Assembly: GCF_023822045.1 (NCBI RefSeq)
Contig: NZ_CP084712.1
Coordinates: 2,356,001-2,420,000 of the forward strand
Length of the DNA: 64,000 nt
Direction: 5' to 3'
DNA from: Sphingopyxis sp. USTB-05
GTDB taxonomy: Bacteria > Pseudomonadota > Alphaproteobacteria > Sphingomonadales > Sphingomonadaceae
The notes beneath the pieces were generated by a model, which worked only from the letters and a program-made list of their open reading frames with translations, was not told where the DNA came from and searched no databases. The translations under genes and the position numbers were made by a program. Below are positions 33,992-43,273 of this stretch, in pieces. Numbering within the stretch: the first letter of the stretch is position 1; the number at the start of each line of letters is the position of its first letter.

Positions 33992-34876
33992 ATGGCTGCG
34001 CGCCCTTATTGGAAAGGCCAGATCCGCCTGGCGCTCGTTTCGATCCCGGTCGAGATCTATTCGGCGACGAAGAGCGGGGCGACGATCGCGTTCAACCAGA
34101 TCCACGAGCCGACCGGCAAGCGCATCAAATATGAAAAGGTCGTCCCCGGCGTCGGCCCGGTCGACGTCGACGAGATCGTCAAGGGATTCCAATATGCCAA
34201 GGACCAATATGTCCTGCTCGACGACGAGGAGATCGAAGGGGTCAAGCTCGAGAGCAAGAAGACGCTCGAGCTCACCCAGTTCGTCGAGGCCGAGGATATC
34301 GACGAGATCTATTTCGAGAAGCCCTATTATGTCGTCCCCGCCGACGACCTTGCCGAGGAAGCGTTCATCGTGCTGCGCGAGGCGCTGCGCCGCACGGGCA
34401 AGGTCGGTCTCGGCCAGCTCGCGATGCGCGGCCGTGAATATGTCGTCAGCATCAAGGCGTGCGGCCGGGGTCTCGTCATGGAGACGCTGCGCTATGCCGA
34501 CGAGGTCAACAAGGCGGCGAGCTATTTCCGCGACATTGCCGACAGCGATCCCGACGAAGACCTGCTCGACCTCGCGACGACGCTGATCGACAAGAAAACG
34601 GGCAAGTTCGACGCGAGCGACTTTCACGATCGCTATGTCGAGGCGCTGAAGGAGCTTATCGAGCGCAAGAAGAAGGGCAAGACGCTCAATCTCGACGACG
34701 GGAAGGACGAGAAGGCGCCGAGCGGATCGAACGTCGTCGACCTGATGGCGGCGCTCAAGAAGTCGATCGGCGACGGCGGCGGGAAGGCCAAGGCCGCCAG
34801 CGCCAGGAAGGCGCCGGCCAAAAAGACGCCGACGAAAAAGGCGCCGACCAAGACCGCCGCGCGCAAGCGCGCATGA
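33992..34876 (+). CDS. ku: Ku protein (non-homologous end joining)
   Basis: Protein of 294 residues with the bacterial Ku bridge-and-barrel domain: ARPYWKGQIRLALVSIPVEIY at the start (19 residues shown in part), FNQIHEPTGKRIKYEK, VDVDEIVKGFQYAKDQYV and ELTQFVEAEDIDEIYFEKPYY in order. The tail from about 255 is Lys/Ala/Pro-rich (KKTPTKKAPTK), the usual DNA-binding extension. Ku binds DNA ends and recruits LigD. ATG 33992 is preferred to GTG 33986 because AAGGAG sits 9 bases before it. Confidence 0.95.
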   Translation: MAARPYWKGQIRLALVSIPVEIYSATKSGATIAFNQIHEPTGKRIKYEKVVPGVGPVDVDEIVKGFQYAKDQYVLLDDEEIEGVKLESKKTLELTQFVEAEDIDEIYFEKPYYVVPADDLAEEAFIVLREALRRTGKVGLGQLAMRGREYVVSIKACGRGLVMETLRYADEVNKAASYFRDIADSDPDEDLLDLATTLIDKKTGKFDASDFHDRYVEALKELIERKKKGKTLNLDDGKDEKAPSGSNVVDLMAALKKSIGDGGGKAKAASARKAPAKKTPTKKAPTKTAARKRA

Positions 34877-34914
34877 GCCGCGCCTTCACAATGCCCGCAT
34901 TCGCAGTCGGGCGC

Positions 34915-35127
34915 TCAGGCACCGGGACCGAACCGCCGGCGCGCCGGGTCGCGCTCGCACCGGAAATGATCCTTGATATGCGCGTTGAAATAGGCGCCGA
35001 GCGATTCCGCAGCGCAGAGCCCGTCGTAGATCGCGCGCGGGACGCCATGATAAAGATATATGCCGGTGCCCCGGAAGCTGATGGAAAGCACCGACGCCGC
35101 CTCGTCATAGGCGACATGGTCGATCAT
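34915..35127 (-). CDS. KTSC domain small protein
   Basis: Protein of 70 residues: VAYDEAASVLSISFRG, IYLYHGVPRAIYDGL and SLGAYFNAHIKDHF match the KTSC domain, a short domain sometimes linked to toxin-antitoxin or RNA-binding proteins. A start at 35157 would add ten basic residues. A GGAAC-N16-CGCT element on the minus strand (35194-35170 region) may be an EcfG-like promoter with one mismatch. Convergent with ku. Confidence 0.72.
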   Translation of the reverse strand: MIDHVAYDEAASVLSISFRGTGIYLYHGVPRAIYDGLCAAESLGAYFNAHIKDHFRCERDPARRRFGPGA

Positions 35128-35280
35128 GGTCGAGCGGGTGAAGCGGCGCGCGCGCATAGGGGCAGAGCGCGTTGCAGCCGCACAGGTTCCCACCAGGGCG
35201 CGGGCAAGCGCGCGCCGCCGGTCCGAGCGAGCGCCCCCTCCCCGCAGACCCGCCCCGCCTCTCCTTGCCGGCCCTGATCG

Positions 35281-36159
35281 ATGACAACCGAGCCGACAGC
35301 CGACGAGCTTCGCGCAATCGCCGAACACCGCGGGATGAAACTCGTCCGGTCGCGAAAGCGAACGCCGGGCGTCGGCGACTATGGGAAGTTCGGCCTCACC
35401 GATGCGGCGGGCAAGCCGCTCCTCGGGATCGGCGAACAAGGGCTCATGGCAAGCGCCGCCGACATCGCGCACTATCTTCGCGGCGGCGCGGCCGACAGCT
35501 GGAAACTCTCGGCCGAACGCGAACCCGCGGCGAAGTCTGCCAAGAAGGCACCCAAAGCCGCCGAACCCATCGAGGAGCATTCGCCTATCCGCCGACGCGG
35601 AAAAACGAGTCCGCCACCGTCACCCGAGCCTGCACGAAGGCGGCAGGATCCGCCGCCGCCGCCGAAAGCCAAGCCGGTGCTGAGGATCGTCAAACCCGAA
35701 GTCCTGCCGGAATCCGAGCTCAGCCTGCGGCCCGCGACGGGCAAGGACCGAAAAGCTCTCGCCCGTCTGCTCGCCCAGCTTGCCGAGCCGCCCAAGCGCA
35801 TATCGATCGATGCGAATATCGAGGCGATCGGCAAAGCGAAGGCCGGGCTTCTCGTCGCCGATGCCGGCGGGCTGGTCGGATGCTGCGCCTGGGCGGTCGT
35901 TCCGACCTTGCAGCACGGCCTCGTCGGCCGCGTCACCCTGCTGCTTGTCGACGGCGAGCGTCGGCGGCGCGGCATCGGGACGGCGCTCCTGACCGCCGCC
36001 GAGACGGCTCTCGCCAAGGGCGGATGCGGCACGATCGAGATCATGAGCGACATCATGATCAACAACGCCCACAACTTCCTGCGCGCGCGGAACTATGAGC
36101 AGAAGAGTTACCGCCTCGTCCGTTCGGCGGGAGGGGCGCTAAAGGCCCGGCGAGACTGA
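35281..36159 (+). CDS. GNAT acetyltransferase with N-terminal extra domain
   Basis: Protein of 292 residues. Residues 1-75 form a small domain with a helix then GDYGKFGLTDAAGKPLLG, which also occurs as a separate short protein in related bacteria. Residues 80-135 are a Pro/Lys/Arg-rich linker. Residues 145-292 are a GNAT fold with acetyl-CoA loop GERRRRGIGTALL around 230-242. The substrate is unknown. The linker suggests the first domain tethers the enzyme to a partner or nucleic acid; this is inference. Confidence 0.8.
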   Translation: MTTEPTADELRAIAEHRGMKLVRSRKRTPGVGDYGKFGLTDAAGKPLLGIGEQGLMASAADIAHYLRGGAADSWKLSAEREPAAKSAKKAPKAAEPIEEHSPIRRRGKTSPPPSPEPARRRQDPPPPPKAKPVLRIVKPEVLPESELSLRPATGKDRKALARLLAQLAEPPKRISIDANIEAIGKAKAGLLVADAGGLVGCCAWAVVPTLQHGLVGRVTLLLVDGERRRRGIGTALLTAAETALAKGGCGTIEIMSDIMINNAHNFLRARNYEQKSYRLVRSAGGALKARRD

Positions 36160-36318
36160 GCGCGCGCCCTACCCGATTATTTTCCGCTCCCGGCCATGCG
36201 CCTTCCTTACCCCACGACATCGGGATAAAGCATCACCGCCGGAACGAAGAGGCGGGCGCCGTCGTCTCTCCCCAGGCGATCGGCTTTCCCTCCGAAGGAT
36301 CGACCAACGGATGATATC

Positions 36319-37182
36319 ATGTTCGAGCGCCTGACAATTCTTGCCCAGCATGCGATGCCGAAGCGGCGGCTGACCGAATTCGCCGGCCGTGTTGCCGCGT
36401 CGTCGGGCCGGCTGACCCCGCGACTGATCCAATGGTTCGTCGCCAAATATGGCGTCGACATGAGCGAAGCGGAAAATCCCGACATCCGCAGCTATGCAAA
36501 CTTCAACGACTTCTTCACGCGTCCGCTGAAAGCCGGCGCTCGCCCGCGGGCGGAGGCCGATTTCATCTGTCCGGTCGACGGTGCCATCAGCCAGTTCGGC
36601 GCCATCGACGATCATCACATCGTCCAGGCCAAGGGCCACCGTTTCACCACCACCGCGATACTGGGCGGCGACGCTGCCCTCGCCGCGACGTTTCGCGACG
36701 GCAGTTTCGCCAACCTCTATCTTTCGCCCAAGGATTATCACCGGCTGCACATGCCGTGCGACGGGGAGCTCAGACGCATGATCCACGTCCCGGGCTCGCT
36801 CTTTTCCGTCAACCCGACGACCGCGCGCGGGGTGCCCGGCCTTTTCGCGCGCAACGAGCGGGTCATATGCCTGTTCGAGTCCCCCATTCACGGCCATTTC
36901 GCGATGATACTCGTAGGTGCGACCATCGTCGGCAGCATCGCAGCGTCATGGCATGGCGTGGTGAATGCAAAGCGATCGGGCAAGATATCGTCATGGTCCT
37001 ACGCCCCCGATGAAGTCTCGCTGCGCAAGGGCGACGAGATGGGTCGCTTTCTCCTCGGCTCCACGATCGTGATGCTGTTCGAGAAGCAAGCGATCGCGTT
37101 CAACCCCGATTGGTTTCCCGAACGGCCGGTGCGCCTCGGAGAGGAGATGGGAAGCGCCGTAGAGAAAGCGTCGGGCGGATAG
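36319..37182 (+). CDS. psd: Phosphatidylserine decarboxylase proenzyme
   Basis: Protein of 287 residues. The self-cleavage motif is LGST (246-249, cleavage before S248), in FLLGSTIVMLF. The proposed triad D87 (PVDGAI) and H144 (HRLHMP) with S248 is intact. It converts phosphatidylserine to phosphatidylethanolamine at the inner membrane. Length fits the proteobacterial type. The gene stands alone, between a GNAT gene and a convergent mannose-6-phosphate isomerase gene. Confidence 0.93.
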   Translation: MFERLTILAQHAMPKRRLTEFAGRVAASSGRLTPRLIQWFVAKYGVDMSEAENPDIRSYANFNDFFTRPLKAGARPRAEADFICPVDGAISQFGAIDDHHIVQAKGHRFTTTAILGGDAALAATFRDGSFANLYLSPKDYHRLHMPCDGELRRMIHVPGSLFSVNPTTARGVPGLFARNERVICLFESPIHGHFAMILVGATIVGSIAASWHGVVNAKRSGKISSWSYAPDEVSLRKGDEMGRFLLGSTIVMLFEKQAIAFNPDWFPERPVRLGEEMGSAVEKASGG

Positions 37183-37312
37183 CCGATCAACCCTGTGACA
37201 CGCGCGGCAGCCGACGCGCCTCGCTAGGCGTTTCGGGCGGCGGGACGGTGCCAGGCCAGTTGGCGCAGGCGGATCGGCCCCCATCGGTGACGCGCCAAGG
37301 TCGAGCGGGGCG

Positions 37313-38116
37313 TCAAGGCTTGTGCCAACCCGCCAGAAAACGCGCGCCGGCTCCGGCCTCGATGGTAGCGACGTCCTCGGCCCACAGGCACTCGCCCGCC
37401 TGCGCGGTCACGCCGTCAGCTGCGACCGTGCCGCTGAGCGGGACGATCATCGCCCCATCCCTCGCATCGGCAAGCGGCGAAAGGTCGTTGGCGTTCAGGT
37501 GCGCGACCACGAGATGGCGGCTGTCGAGCAACAACGCGCTCTCTGCGATATCGACTTGGCGGCAGAGATCGCGTGACATCGGCGCGGCCTTCGCGACCGC
37601 CGTCCCATCGGCGAGGTGCAGCTCGCGCGGGCGGCCGTAATCGTAGAGACGATAGGTAACATCCACATTCTGCTGAATTTCGACGAGTGTGACCCCGGTG
37701 CCGATCGCATGGACGGTTCCGGGCGGAATATGAAAGAACATGTTCGCGCGCACCGGATGCCACTCCATGAGCGCCTCGATAGCACCCGAGCGGGCGGTAT
37801 CGGCGAGTTCGCGCTCGCCGAGCGCGCGAAGCGTGCCAATGCCGAGCACCGCGTCCGGCTCAGCGTCAAGAATGTACCAGCATTCCTCCTTGCCTGCGGG
37901 AAGTCCGCGCGCCTGCGCCTGCCGGTCGTCGGGATGGACCTGGATCGACAAGCGCTCGCTCGTGAAGATATATTTCACGAGCAGCGGATTGGATTGGGGC
38001 GGACGAAACCAGATTTCGCCGACGCGGCCACCAGTCCGTGCATCGAAGGGCGGAGGAAGCCGATCGACGCCCCAGGGTTTCTCGACCCTGATCGTATCAA
38101 GCTTCTGTGCTTTCAT
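37313..38116 (-). CDS. manA: Class I mannose-6-phosphate isomerase
   Basis: About 267 residues with the cupin zinc site: VEKPWGVDRLP near 9-19, GEIWF, the QVHPDD motif near 63, KEECWYIL near 78, and PPGTVHAIG near 130. It interconverts fructose-6-phosphate and mannose-6-phosphate, feeding GDP-mannose synthesis with manC at 29.3 kb. ATG 38116 was chosen; ATGs at 38128 and 38137 are alternatives since a GGGAG lies between. Confidence 0.9.
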   Translation of the reverse strand: MKAQKLDTIRVEKPWGVDRLPPPFDARTGGRVGEIWFRPPQSNPLLVKYIFTSERLSIQVHPDDRQAQARGLPAGKEECWYILDAEPDAVLGIGTLRALGERELADTARSGAIEALMEWHPVRANMFFHIPPGTVHAIGTGVTLVEIQQNVDVTYRLYDYGRPRELHLADGTAVAKAAPMSRDLCRQVDIAESALLLDSRHLVVAHLNANDLSPLADARDGAMIVPLSGTVAADGVTAQAGECLWAEDVATIEAGAGARFLAGWHKP

Positions 38117-38535
38117 GGTCACATCCATCACTCCCATTCTGAAGCATATGCCCGTTGGCTCCGGCGCAGCGCCTAGTCCCAGGCGCGGCCAGGAAGGCGG
38201 ACAGCGCAAATGGCGTCGGCGACGCGCCGGAAGAGCGGGTAAACCTGTTCCTCGCGAGTCGGCATGCTACCGAAACAATGGTCGCCGGGCCGGGTTGCAG
38301 CGACTAACCCATGTTGTGACGATTTAGCTGTAGCGCGCCGACCGCCTCTACATCTTTGCTTCCCAATGCCGGCTGTCGTGCCTTCCCTGCGGGGCGCCGC
38401 GCGATGCTCTTCACAGCTTCCGACAGTCTCCCACAGGCGGACACTTCAACCCCTTGAAATCCTGACCATAGCTTTCCTACATCCACGCCGCAGCCGCTCG
38501 GGCTGCAACATCCTCAACTTGGCATGGAGAAGAAG
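38117..38535. other. Intergenic region with a heat-shock-type promoter
   Basis: About 420 bases with no gene. It holds divergent promoters for manA and the DUF465 gene. The only feature recognised is the CTTGAA-N14-TTTCCTA element at 38453-38479. Some short AT-containing tracts are present, but nothing repeats. Confidence 0.5.
38453..38479 (+). promoter_or_regulatory. RpoH-like promoter before the DUF465 gene
   Basis: CTTGAA (38453-38458), 13 bases, then CTTTCCTAC. Compared with the hsp20 and groES sites (CTTGAA-N13-CTTCCTA) there is one extra T in the -10. Its position 56 bases before the DUF465 start is reasonable. Confidence 0.5.
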
Positions 38536-38721
38536 ATGTCCAGCAAACATATCGATTATCTGCGGCGCGAGCATGCCCGCCTCGACGCCGAAATCGATCG
38601 GGAGGCGCAGCGCCGCCAGCCCGACGAAGTCCTGATTGCGCGGCTCAAGAAGCTGAAGCTGGCGATCAAGGACCAGATCGCGGCATGGAGCCGCGATACC
38701 GGCGACAGTCGCGTCGCCTGA
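38536..38721 (+). CDS. DUF465 (YdcH-like) small helical protein
   Basis: Protein of 61 residues: HIDYLRREHARLDAEIDREA, then DEVLIARLKKLKLAIKDQI. This is the helical hairpin of DUF465/YdcH-like proteins, of unknown role. ATG 38536 is 6 bases after GGAG; an in-frame ATG at 38524 is less well placed. A heat-shock-like promoter lies upstream. Confidence 0.82.
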   Translation: MSSKHIDYLRREHARLDAEIDREAQRRQPDEVLIARLKKLKLAIKDQIAAWSRDTGDSRVA

Positions 38722-38728
38722 CCCGATC

Positions 38729-38760
38729 GCGGAGCCGCGCGCGTTGCGGCTCCGCGCTTT
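38729..38760 (+). terminator. Candidate terminator after the DUF465 gene
   Basis: GCGGAGCCGC (38729-38738), loop of 7, GCGGCTCCGC (38746-38755), then GCTTT. A perfect 10-bp stem starting 8 bases after the stop codon, but the T-run is short. Confidence 0.65.
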
Positions 38761-38814
38761 GGCGCTGCGGATTTTCGGAACATGGCGCATCCAGAATCTT
38801 CGCGCGCGCGACCT

Positions 38815-38840
38815 CTTGAAACCGGAAAAATGGCTTCCTA
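38815..38840 (+). promoter_or_regulatory. RpoH-like promoter for hsp20
   Basis: CTTGAA (38815-38820), 13 bases, CTTCCTA (38834-38840). The element, including the preceding ACCT and the A-rich spacer, is nearly identical to that before groES. The leader to the hsp20 start is about 100 bases, which holds two stem-loops. Confidence 0.65.
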
Positions 38841-38882
38841 ATTTCCTTCCAGATGCCGGATTGACCGGGTCTGCAGGACATG

Positions 38883-38946
38883 GAGAGCGCCGGCTCTGTG
38901 TACCGGCGCATCTCATGCCCGAATTGCTTCAATCAGGAGGATTTGG
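38883..38946 (+). promoter_or_regulatory. Candidate ROSE-like RNA thermometer in the hsp20 leader
   Basis: Two stem-loops lie before the start codon. The first pairs GAGAGCGCCGG (38883-38893) with CCGGCGCATCTC (38903-38914), 11 pairs with one bulge. The second pairs TTGCT (38924-38928) with the ribosome-binding site AGGAG (38935-38939), including a central G-G mismatch, and extends via CCGAA (38919-38923) to TTTGG (38942-38946). TTGCT facing AGGA with an opposed G is the hallmark of ROSE thermometers that control alphaproteobacterial small heat-shock genes. The family is known; this instance is judged by eye. Confidence 0.6.
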
Positions 38947-38948
38947 AA

Positions 38949-39428
38949 ATGAGAACCGACTTTGACTTTACCCCCTATCGCCGCTCGACGGTGGGCTTCG
39001 ATCATCTCTTCGACCTGCTCGAGAAGGGGCAGCGCGGCGAAACGTCCGATGGCTTTCCCCCTTTCGACATCGTGCGCGATGCCGATGACCGCTTCCGCGT
39101 CACCTTGGCCATCCCCGGGTTCAAGCCCGACGAGATCGAGATCGTCGCGCAGCAGAACCAACTGAGCGTCACGGGCAAGCCCGCCGAGGAAGACGCCAAG
39201 CTCGTCTATCTCCACCGCGGCATCGCGCGCCGCGCGTTCGAGCGCCGCTTCCAGCTCGCCGACTATATCGAGGTCGGCGGCGCGAGCTTCGCCGACGGGC
39301 TGCTCTCGATCGAGCTCAGCCGCGTCGTCCCCGAGGCGATGAAGCCGCGTAAGATCGAGATCGGCGGCGGCGACACCGAGCCGCGCCGGATCGGATCGTC
39401 GAACGAAAAGACGCTCGAAAAAGCGTAA
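38949..39428 (+). CDS. Hsp20 family small heat-shock protein
   Basis: Protein of 159 residues. The alpha-crystallin domain runs from about 40 to 130, with FPPFDIVRDADDRFRVTLAIPG, IVAQQNQLSVTGKP and the C-terminal GLLSIELSR region. It is a holdase that binds unfolding proteins in the cytoplasm. The IxI-like motif is followed by a charged tail. ATG 38949 follows AGGAGG at 9 bases. Heat-shock promoter and thermometer-like leader are upstream and a terminator downstream, so it is monocistronic. Confidence 0.93.
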   Translation: MRTDFDFTPYRRSTVGFDHLFDLLEKGQRGETSDGFPPFDIVRDADDRFRVTLAIPGFKPDEIEIVAQQNQLSVTGKPAEEDAKLVYLHRGIARRAFERRFQLADYIEVGGASFADGLLSIELSRVVPEAMKPRKIEIGGGDTEPRRIGSSNEKTLEKA

Positions 39429-39432
39429 CAAT

Positions 39433-39467
39433 GGGCGGGGCCGCCGTTCAGCGTTGGCCCCGCCCTT
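39433..39467 (+). terminator. Terminator after hsp20
   Basis: GGGCGGGGCC (39433-39442), loop of 13, GGCCCCGCCC (39456-39465), then TT. Ten perfect pairs, starting just after the stop codon. T-run is weak. Confidence 0.7.
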
Positions 39468-39518
39468 CAATATCAAATTGCATTTAAACGCCGAACGGTG
39501 GCGGCCGCCGCCCCGATT

Positions 39519-39788
39519 TCAATCGAGCGAGCGAATGATATCTGCCGCACTCCACTCGGCGGGTCCGATCAGCATATCGTGCGCGATCCGCACCGAATGG
39601 AGTGCGGCTTCGATCTGCCGCCGCCACATGGCAAGAAAGTCGAACAGTACCGGGAAATCCGGTGGCACATCATAATCCTGCCAGACGAAGAGCTGGAGCA
39701 GCGAGGGGTGATCGGGCCGGTAATAATGGATCTCGGCGGTCGTCAGCCCGTAGCCATCCAACTGTGCAATCAGCGCGCGGTCGGTCAT
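39519..39788 (-). CDS. usg: Usg family protein
   Basis: Protein of 89 residues with the Usg signature: QLDGYGLTTAEIHYYRPDHP, LLQLFVWQDYDVPPDFPVL, then HSVRIAHDML. Usg is a small alphaproteobacterial protein, first noticed near trp genes; its role is unknown. It overlaps the upstream 75-residue gene by four bases, so both form an operon divergent from groES. Confidence 0.9.
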   Translation of the reverse strand: MTDRALIAQLDGYGLTTAEIHYYRPDHPSLLQLFVWQDYDVPPDFPVLFDFLAMWRRQIEAALHSVRIAHDMLIGPAEWSAADIIRSLD

Positions 39789-40012
39789 GGCGCGCGCGTC
39801 TCGCCGCCATCGAGCGACCGAAGCGCCGCGAGCACATCGTCGACTGGCACCGCTCGCCTCGCCCCCGGGGGTTTGCGAAGCGCGGGCTTGTTGCGGACCG
39901 CCGCGCGATCCGATGCCCAGGATGCGAGCAGGGCGCGCTTGACCTCGGGCTCGAGGCTCGGGTGACGCGCCACGTCGAAGGGATGAAGAAAACGGGAAAA
40001 TGGCTCGGACAT
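39785..40012 (-). CDS. Conserved hypothetical protein (75 aa) with Usg
   Basis: Starts MSEPFSRFLHPFDVARHPSL; the HP-DV, KRALLASWASDRAAV, NKPALRKPPG and VPVDDVLAALRSLDGG segments are recurrent in alphaproteobacterial hypothetical proteins of this size. No function assigned. It overlaps usg by four bases (ATGA). The divergent 260-base spacer to groES holds the heat-shock promoter. Confidence 0.8.
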   Translation of the reverse strand: MSEPFSRFLHPFDVARHPSLEPEVKRALLASWASDRAAVRNKPALRKPPGARRAVPVDDVLAALRSLDGGETRAP

Positions 40013-40175
40013 ATTCGTGCCTCCTTCCTTGTAGCCTTTCCTTTCTCGTCGTGCGGCAAAGCGCCGCAGGGACAGATTTTGGGAGCGAAGCGAGTCGAGT
40101 CAAGAGGGTTCAGCCCCCTGATATGGGGCGTTAGTTTCGCGCCAGCGCAGCCATCAAAAAATTTTCGCCAGACCT

Positions 40176-40201
40176 CTTGAAGCGAAAAAAATCGCTTCCT
40201 A
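40176..40201 (+). promoter_or_regulatory. RpoH-like promoter for groES-groEL
   Basis: CTTGAA (40176-40181), 13 bases, CTTCCTA (40195-40201). The same element and spacing as before hsp20, including ACCT upstream and an A-rich spacer. No CIRCE operator was seen in the spacer. Leader is about 70 bases. Confidence 0.7.
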
Positions 40202-40272
40202 GCTCATCGGCGCCGCGCGTCCCGGACAGGCGCGCCGGCTTATCATATCGTTATGCAACATGGAGGTTATGC

Positions 40273-40587
40273 ATGCATTTCCGTCCCTTGCACGACCGTG
40301 TGGTCGTCCGCCGCATCGAGGCCGAGGAAAAGACCTCGGGCGGCATCATCATCCCCGACACAGCCAAGGAAAAGCCGCAGGAGGGCGAAGTCGTCGCCGT
40401 CGGCCCGGGCGCCCGCGCCGAGGACGGCACCATCGCCGCGCTCGACGTCCAGGCCGGCGACCGGATCCTGTTCGGCAAATGGTCGGGCACCGAGGTCCGC
40501 ATCGACGGTGAGGAACTGCTCATCATGAAGGAGAGCGACATCCTCGGCGTCATCGAGCAGGCCGAGGCGCTCAAGCAGGCGGCGTAA
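40273..40587 (+). CDS. groS: Co-chaperonin GroES
   Basis: Protein of 104 residues: [27 protein letters not shown] covers the N-terminal strand and mobile loop (written here in part as GGIIIPDTA), then [12 protein letters not shown] and [11 protein letters not shown]. It caps GroEL during protein folding. TGGAGG precedes ATG 40273. groL follows 45 bases later. Confidence 0.97.
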   Translation: MHFRPLHDRVVVRRIEAEEKTSGGIIIPDTAKEKPQEGEVVAVGPGARAEDGTIAALDVQAGDRILFGKWSGTEVRIDGEELLIMKESDILGVIEQAEALKQAA

Positions 40588-40608
40588 CGCCCATTCATCA
40601 CCCACTGA

Positions 40609-42252
<1,644 letters not shown>

Positions 42253-42258
42253 CATATC

Positions 42259-42284
42259 GAGGGCGGCGGGAAACCGCCGCCCTC
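42259..42284 (+). terminator. Terminator after groEL
   Basis: GAGGGCGGCGG (42259-42269), loop GAAA, CCGCCGCCCTC (42274-42284). A perfect 11-bp stem with a stable tetraloop eight bases after the stop codon. The T-run downstream is weak (CCTGTTTCT). Confidence 0.8.
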
Positions 42285-42324
42285 ACCTGCCCTGTTTCTA
42301 TGCGGAGCATCAAGGAGATCGGCA

Positions 42325-42507
42325 ATGCCGTTCGGAGGTCATAACATTCGAAATTGTGTGTCGGAGATCAAGCTGCGGCATGGCAAACAGGCCGACTTCA
42401 TCGTCTCCAGGCAGGTGCAATGGTCGCGCGACCGGGGCAATGACGAAGAGATCGCATTCTGGAACGCCGTGCTGACTGACTTGCATCGAACGACTTCTCC
42501 GCATTGA
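42325..42507 (+). CDS. Hypothetical protein (60 aa)
   Basis: Begins MPFGGHNIRNCVSEIKLRHG; the GNDEEIAFWNAVLTDLHRT end resembles short sphingomonad proteins with a W-x-x-V-L helix. AAGGAG lies about 9 bases before ATG 42325. No domain recognised and weak coding signal. Confidence 0.5.
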   Translation: MPFGGHNIRNCVSEIKLRHGKQADFIVSRQVQWSRDRGNDEEIAFWNAVLTDLHRTTSPH

Positions 42508-42572
42508 AAAGGTGGCCGCCAAGGGGCGCTCCGATCCAGGCGGGCGACCGCTTGCCAACCCATGCTTCCTAA

Positions 42573-42776
42573 TCAGTTCGTTCGGCCGGTCATGCCGCGG
42601 CTTTGCGCCCAGCCGTAAAGATCGGCGATCATGCCCCGCTCGATCTCGGGTTGTAGATAGATCACGACGGCTGTTTCGGCTTCCCTGTCGATGAAGCGCA
42701 TAGTCGCGTAGAAGACACCCTCTCGCTCGGTGTCGCCGCCCTCGATTTCGTCGGGCCATATCTCAATCGTTCGCAC
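42573..42776 (-). CDS. Hypothetical protein (67 aa)
   Basis: Begins MRTIEIWPDEIEGGDTEREG with a GTG start codon after GGAAGGAG. Beta-rich then a helix (VFYATMRFIDREAETAVVIY). The family is not recognised, but composition and ribosome-binding site are good. It follows the disordered-protein gene on the same strand with a terminator between. Confidence 0.62.
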   Translation of the reverse strand: MRTIEIWPDEIEGGDTEREGVFYATMRFIDREAETAVVIYLQPEIERGMIADLYGWAQSRGMTGRTN

Positions 42777-42874
42777 GGGCCTCTCCTTCCCATTCCGCTG
42801 TCCGCGATCGATGAAGGGAGAAATGCCAAAGTGCTAGGAAGGTTGCACCTGGAATGGGCGCAACCGGGGAATAG

Positions 42875-42905
42875 AAAAAGGCCGGACCGCATCGAAGTGC
42901 GGCCC
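42875..42905 (-). terminator. Terminator after the disordered-protein gene (minus strand)
   Basis: On the minus strand GGGCCGCA pairs with TGCGGTCC (one G-U), loop of 6, then GGCC and TTTTTC. It lies 24 bases downstream of the gene ending at 42929, which supports transcription of that gene. Confidence 0.6.
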
Positions 42906-42928
42906 TGCCCCGAGACGACGCCTCGGCG

Positions 42929-43120
42929 TCACTCTTCTTTCCGACGTCGGCGGTTCTGACGGTCCTCGTCGTCGCGGCCGGCTTGGTTGCCCTGGTCCTG
43001 GTCATTGTCCCGACCGGGCTGGCGTCGCTGCTGATCCTCCTGTTCATGCTGGCCGGGGTTCTCGTTCGGATTGCGATCGGGTTGGCCGCCCTGCTGGTTG
43101 TTCTGTCCGATGTGGGTCAT
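42929..43120 (-). CDS. Small intrinsically disordered Gln/Asn/Asp/Arg-rich protein
   Basis: Protein of 63 residues made almost only of Gln, Asn, Asp, Glu, Arg and Gly: MTHIGQNNQQGGQPDRNPNE, then runs of RQPGRDNDQDQGNQAG type and a basic tail. It contains no hydrophobic core and must be disordered. ATG is preceded by GGAAAGAGG, an EcfG-like promoter lies upstream and a terminator downstream, which together argue it is a real stress gene. It recalls hydrophilins and desiccation proteins; function inferred only from composition. Confidence 0.7.
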   Translation of the reverse strand: MTHIGQNNQQGGQPDRNPNENPGQHEQEDQQRRQPGRDNDQDQGNQAGRDDEDRQNRRRRKEE

Positions 43121-43157
43121 CCTCTTTCCAAACTGCCTGGGCGGTAGGGTTTGAAGC

Positions 43158-43182
43158 GACGCGCCATAAAGCAGCGAGTTCC
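43158..43182 (-). promoter_or_regulatory. EcfG-like promoter for the disordered-protein gene
   Basis: Minus strand GGAAC (43182-43178), 16 bases, CGTC (43161-43158). One mismatch in the -10, shared with the BON gene site. It ends 37 bases before the start codon. Confidence 0.5.
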
Positions 43183-43273
43183 CTCCGCTTTCAACAGCTT
43201 ATCGCAAGAATCGCCGTTCGCGCACGCGATCGCCGTTTCACAACTCAACAGTCCCGTATTGAGCTCGGCGCAG

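Noticed and set aside
40013..40272. CIRCE operator before groES
   Set aside because: No TTAGCACTC-N9-GAGTGCTAA-like repeat was found; only the RpoH-like element is present.
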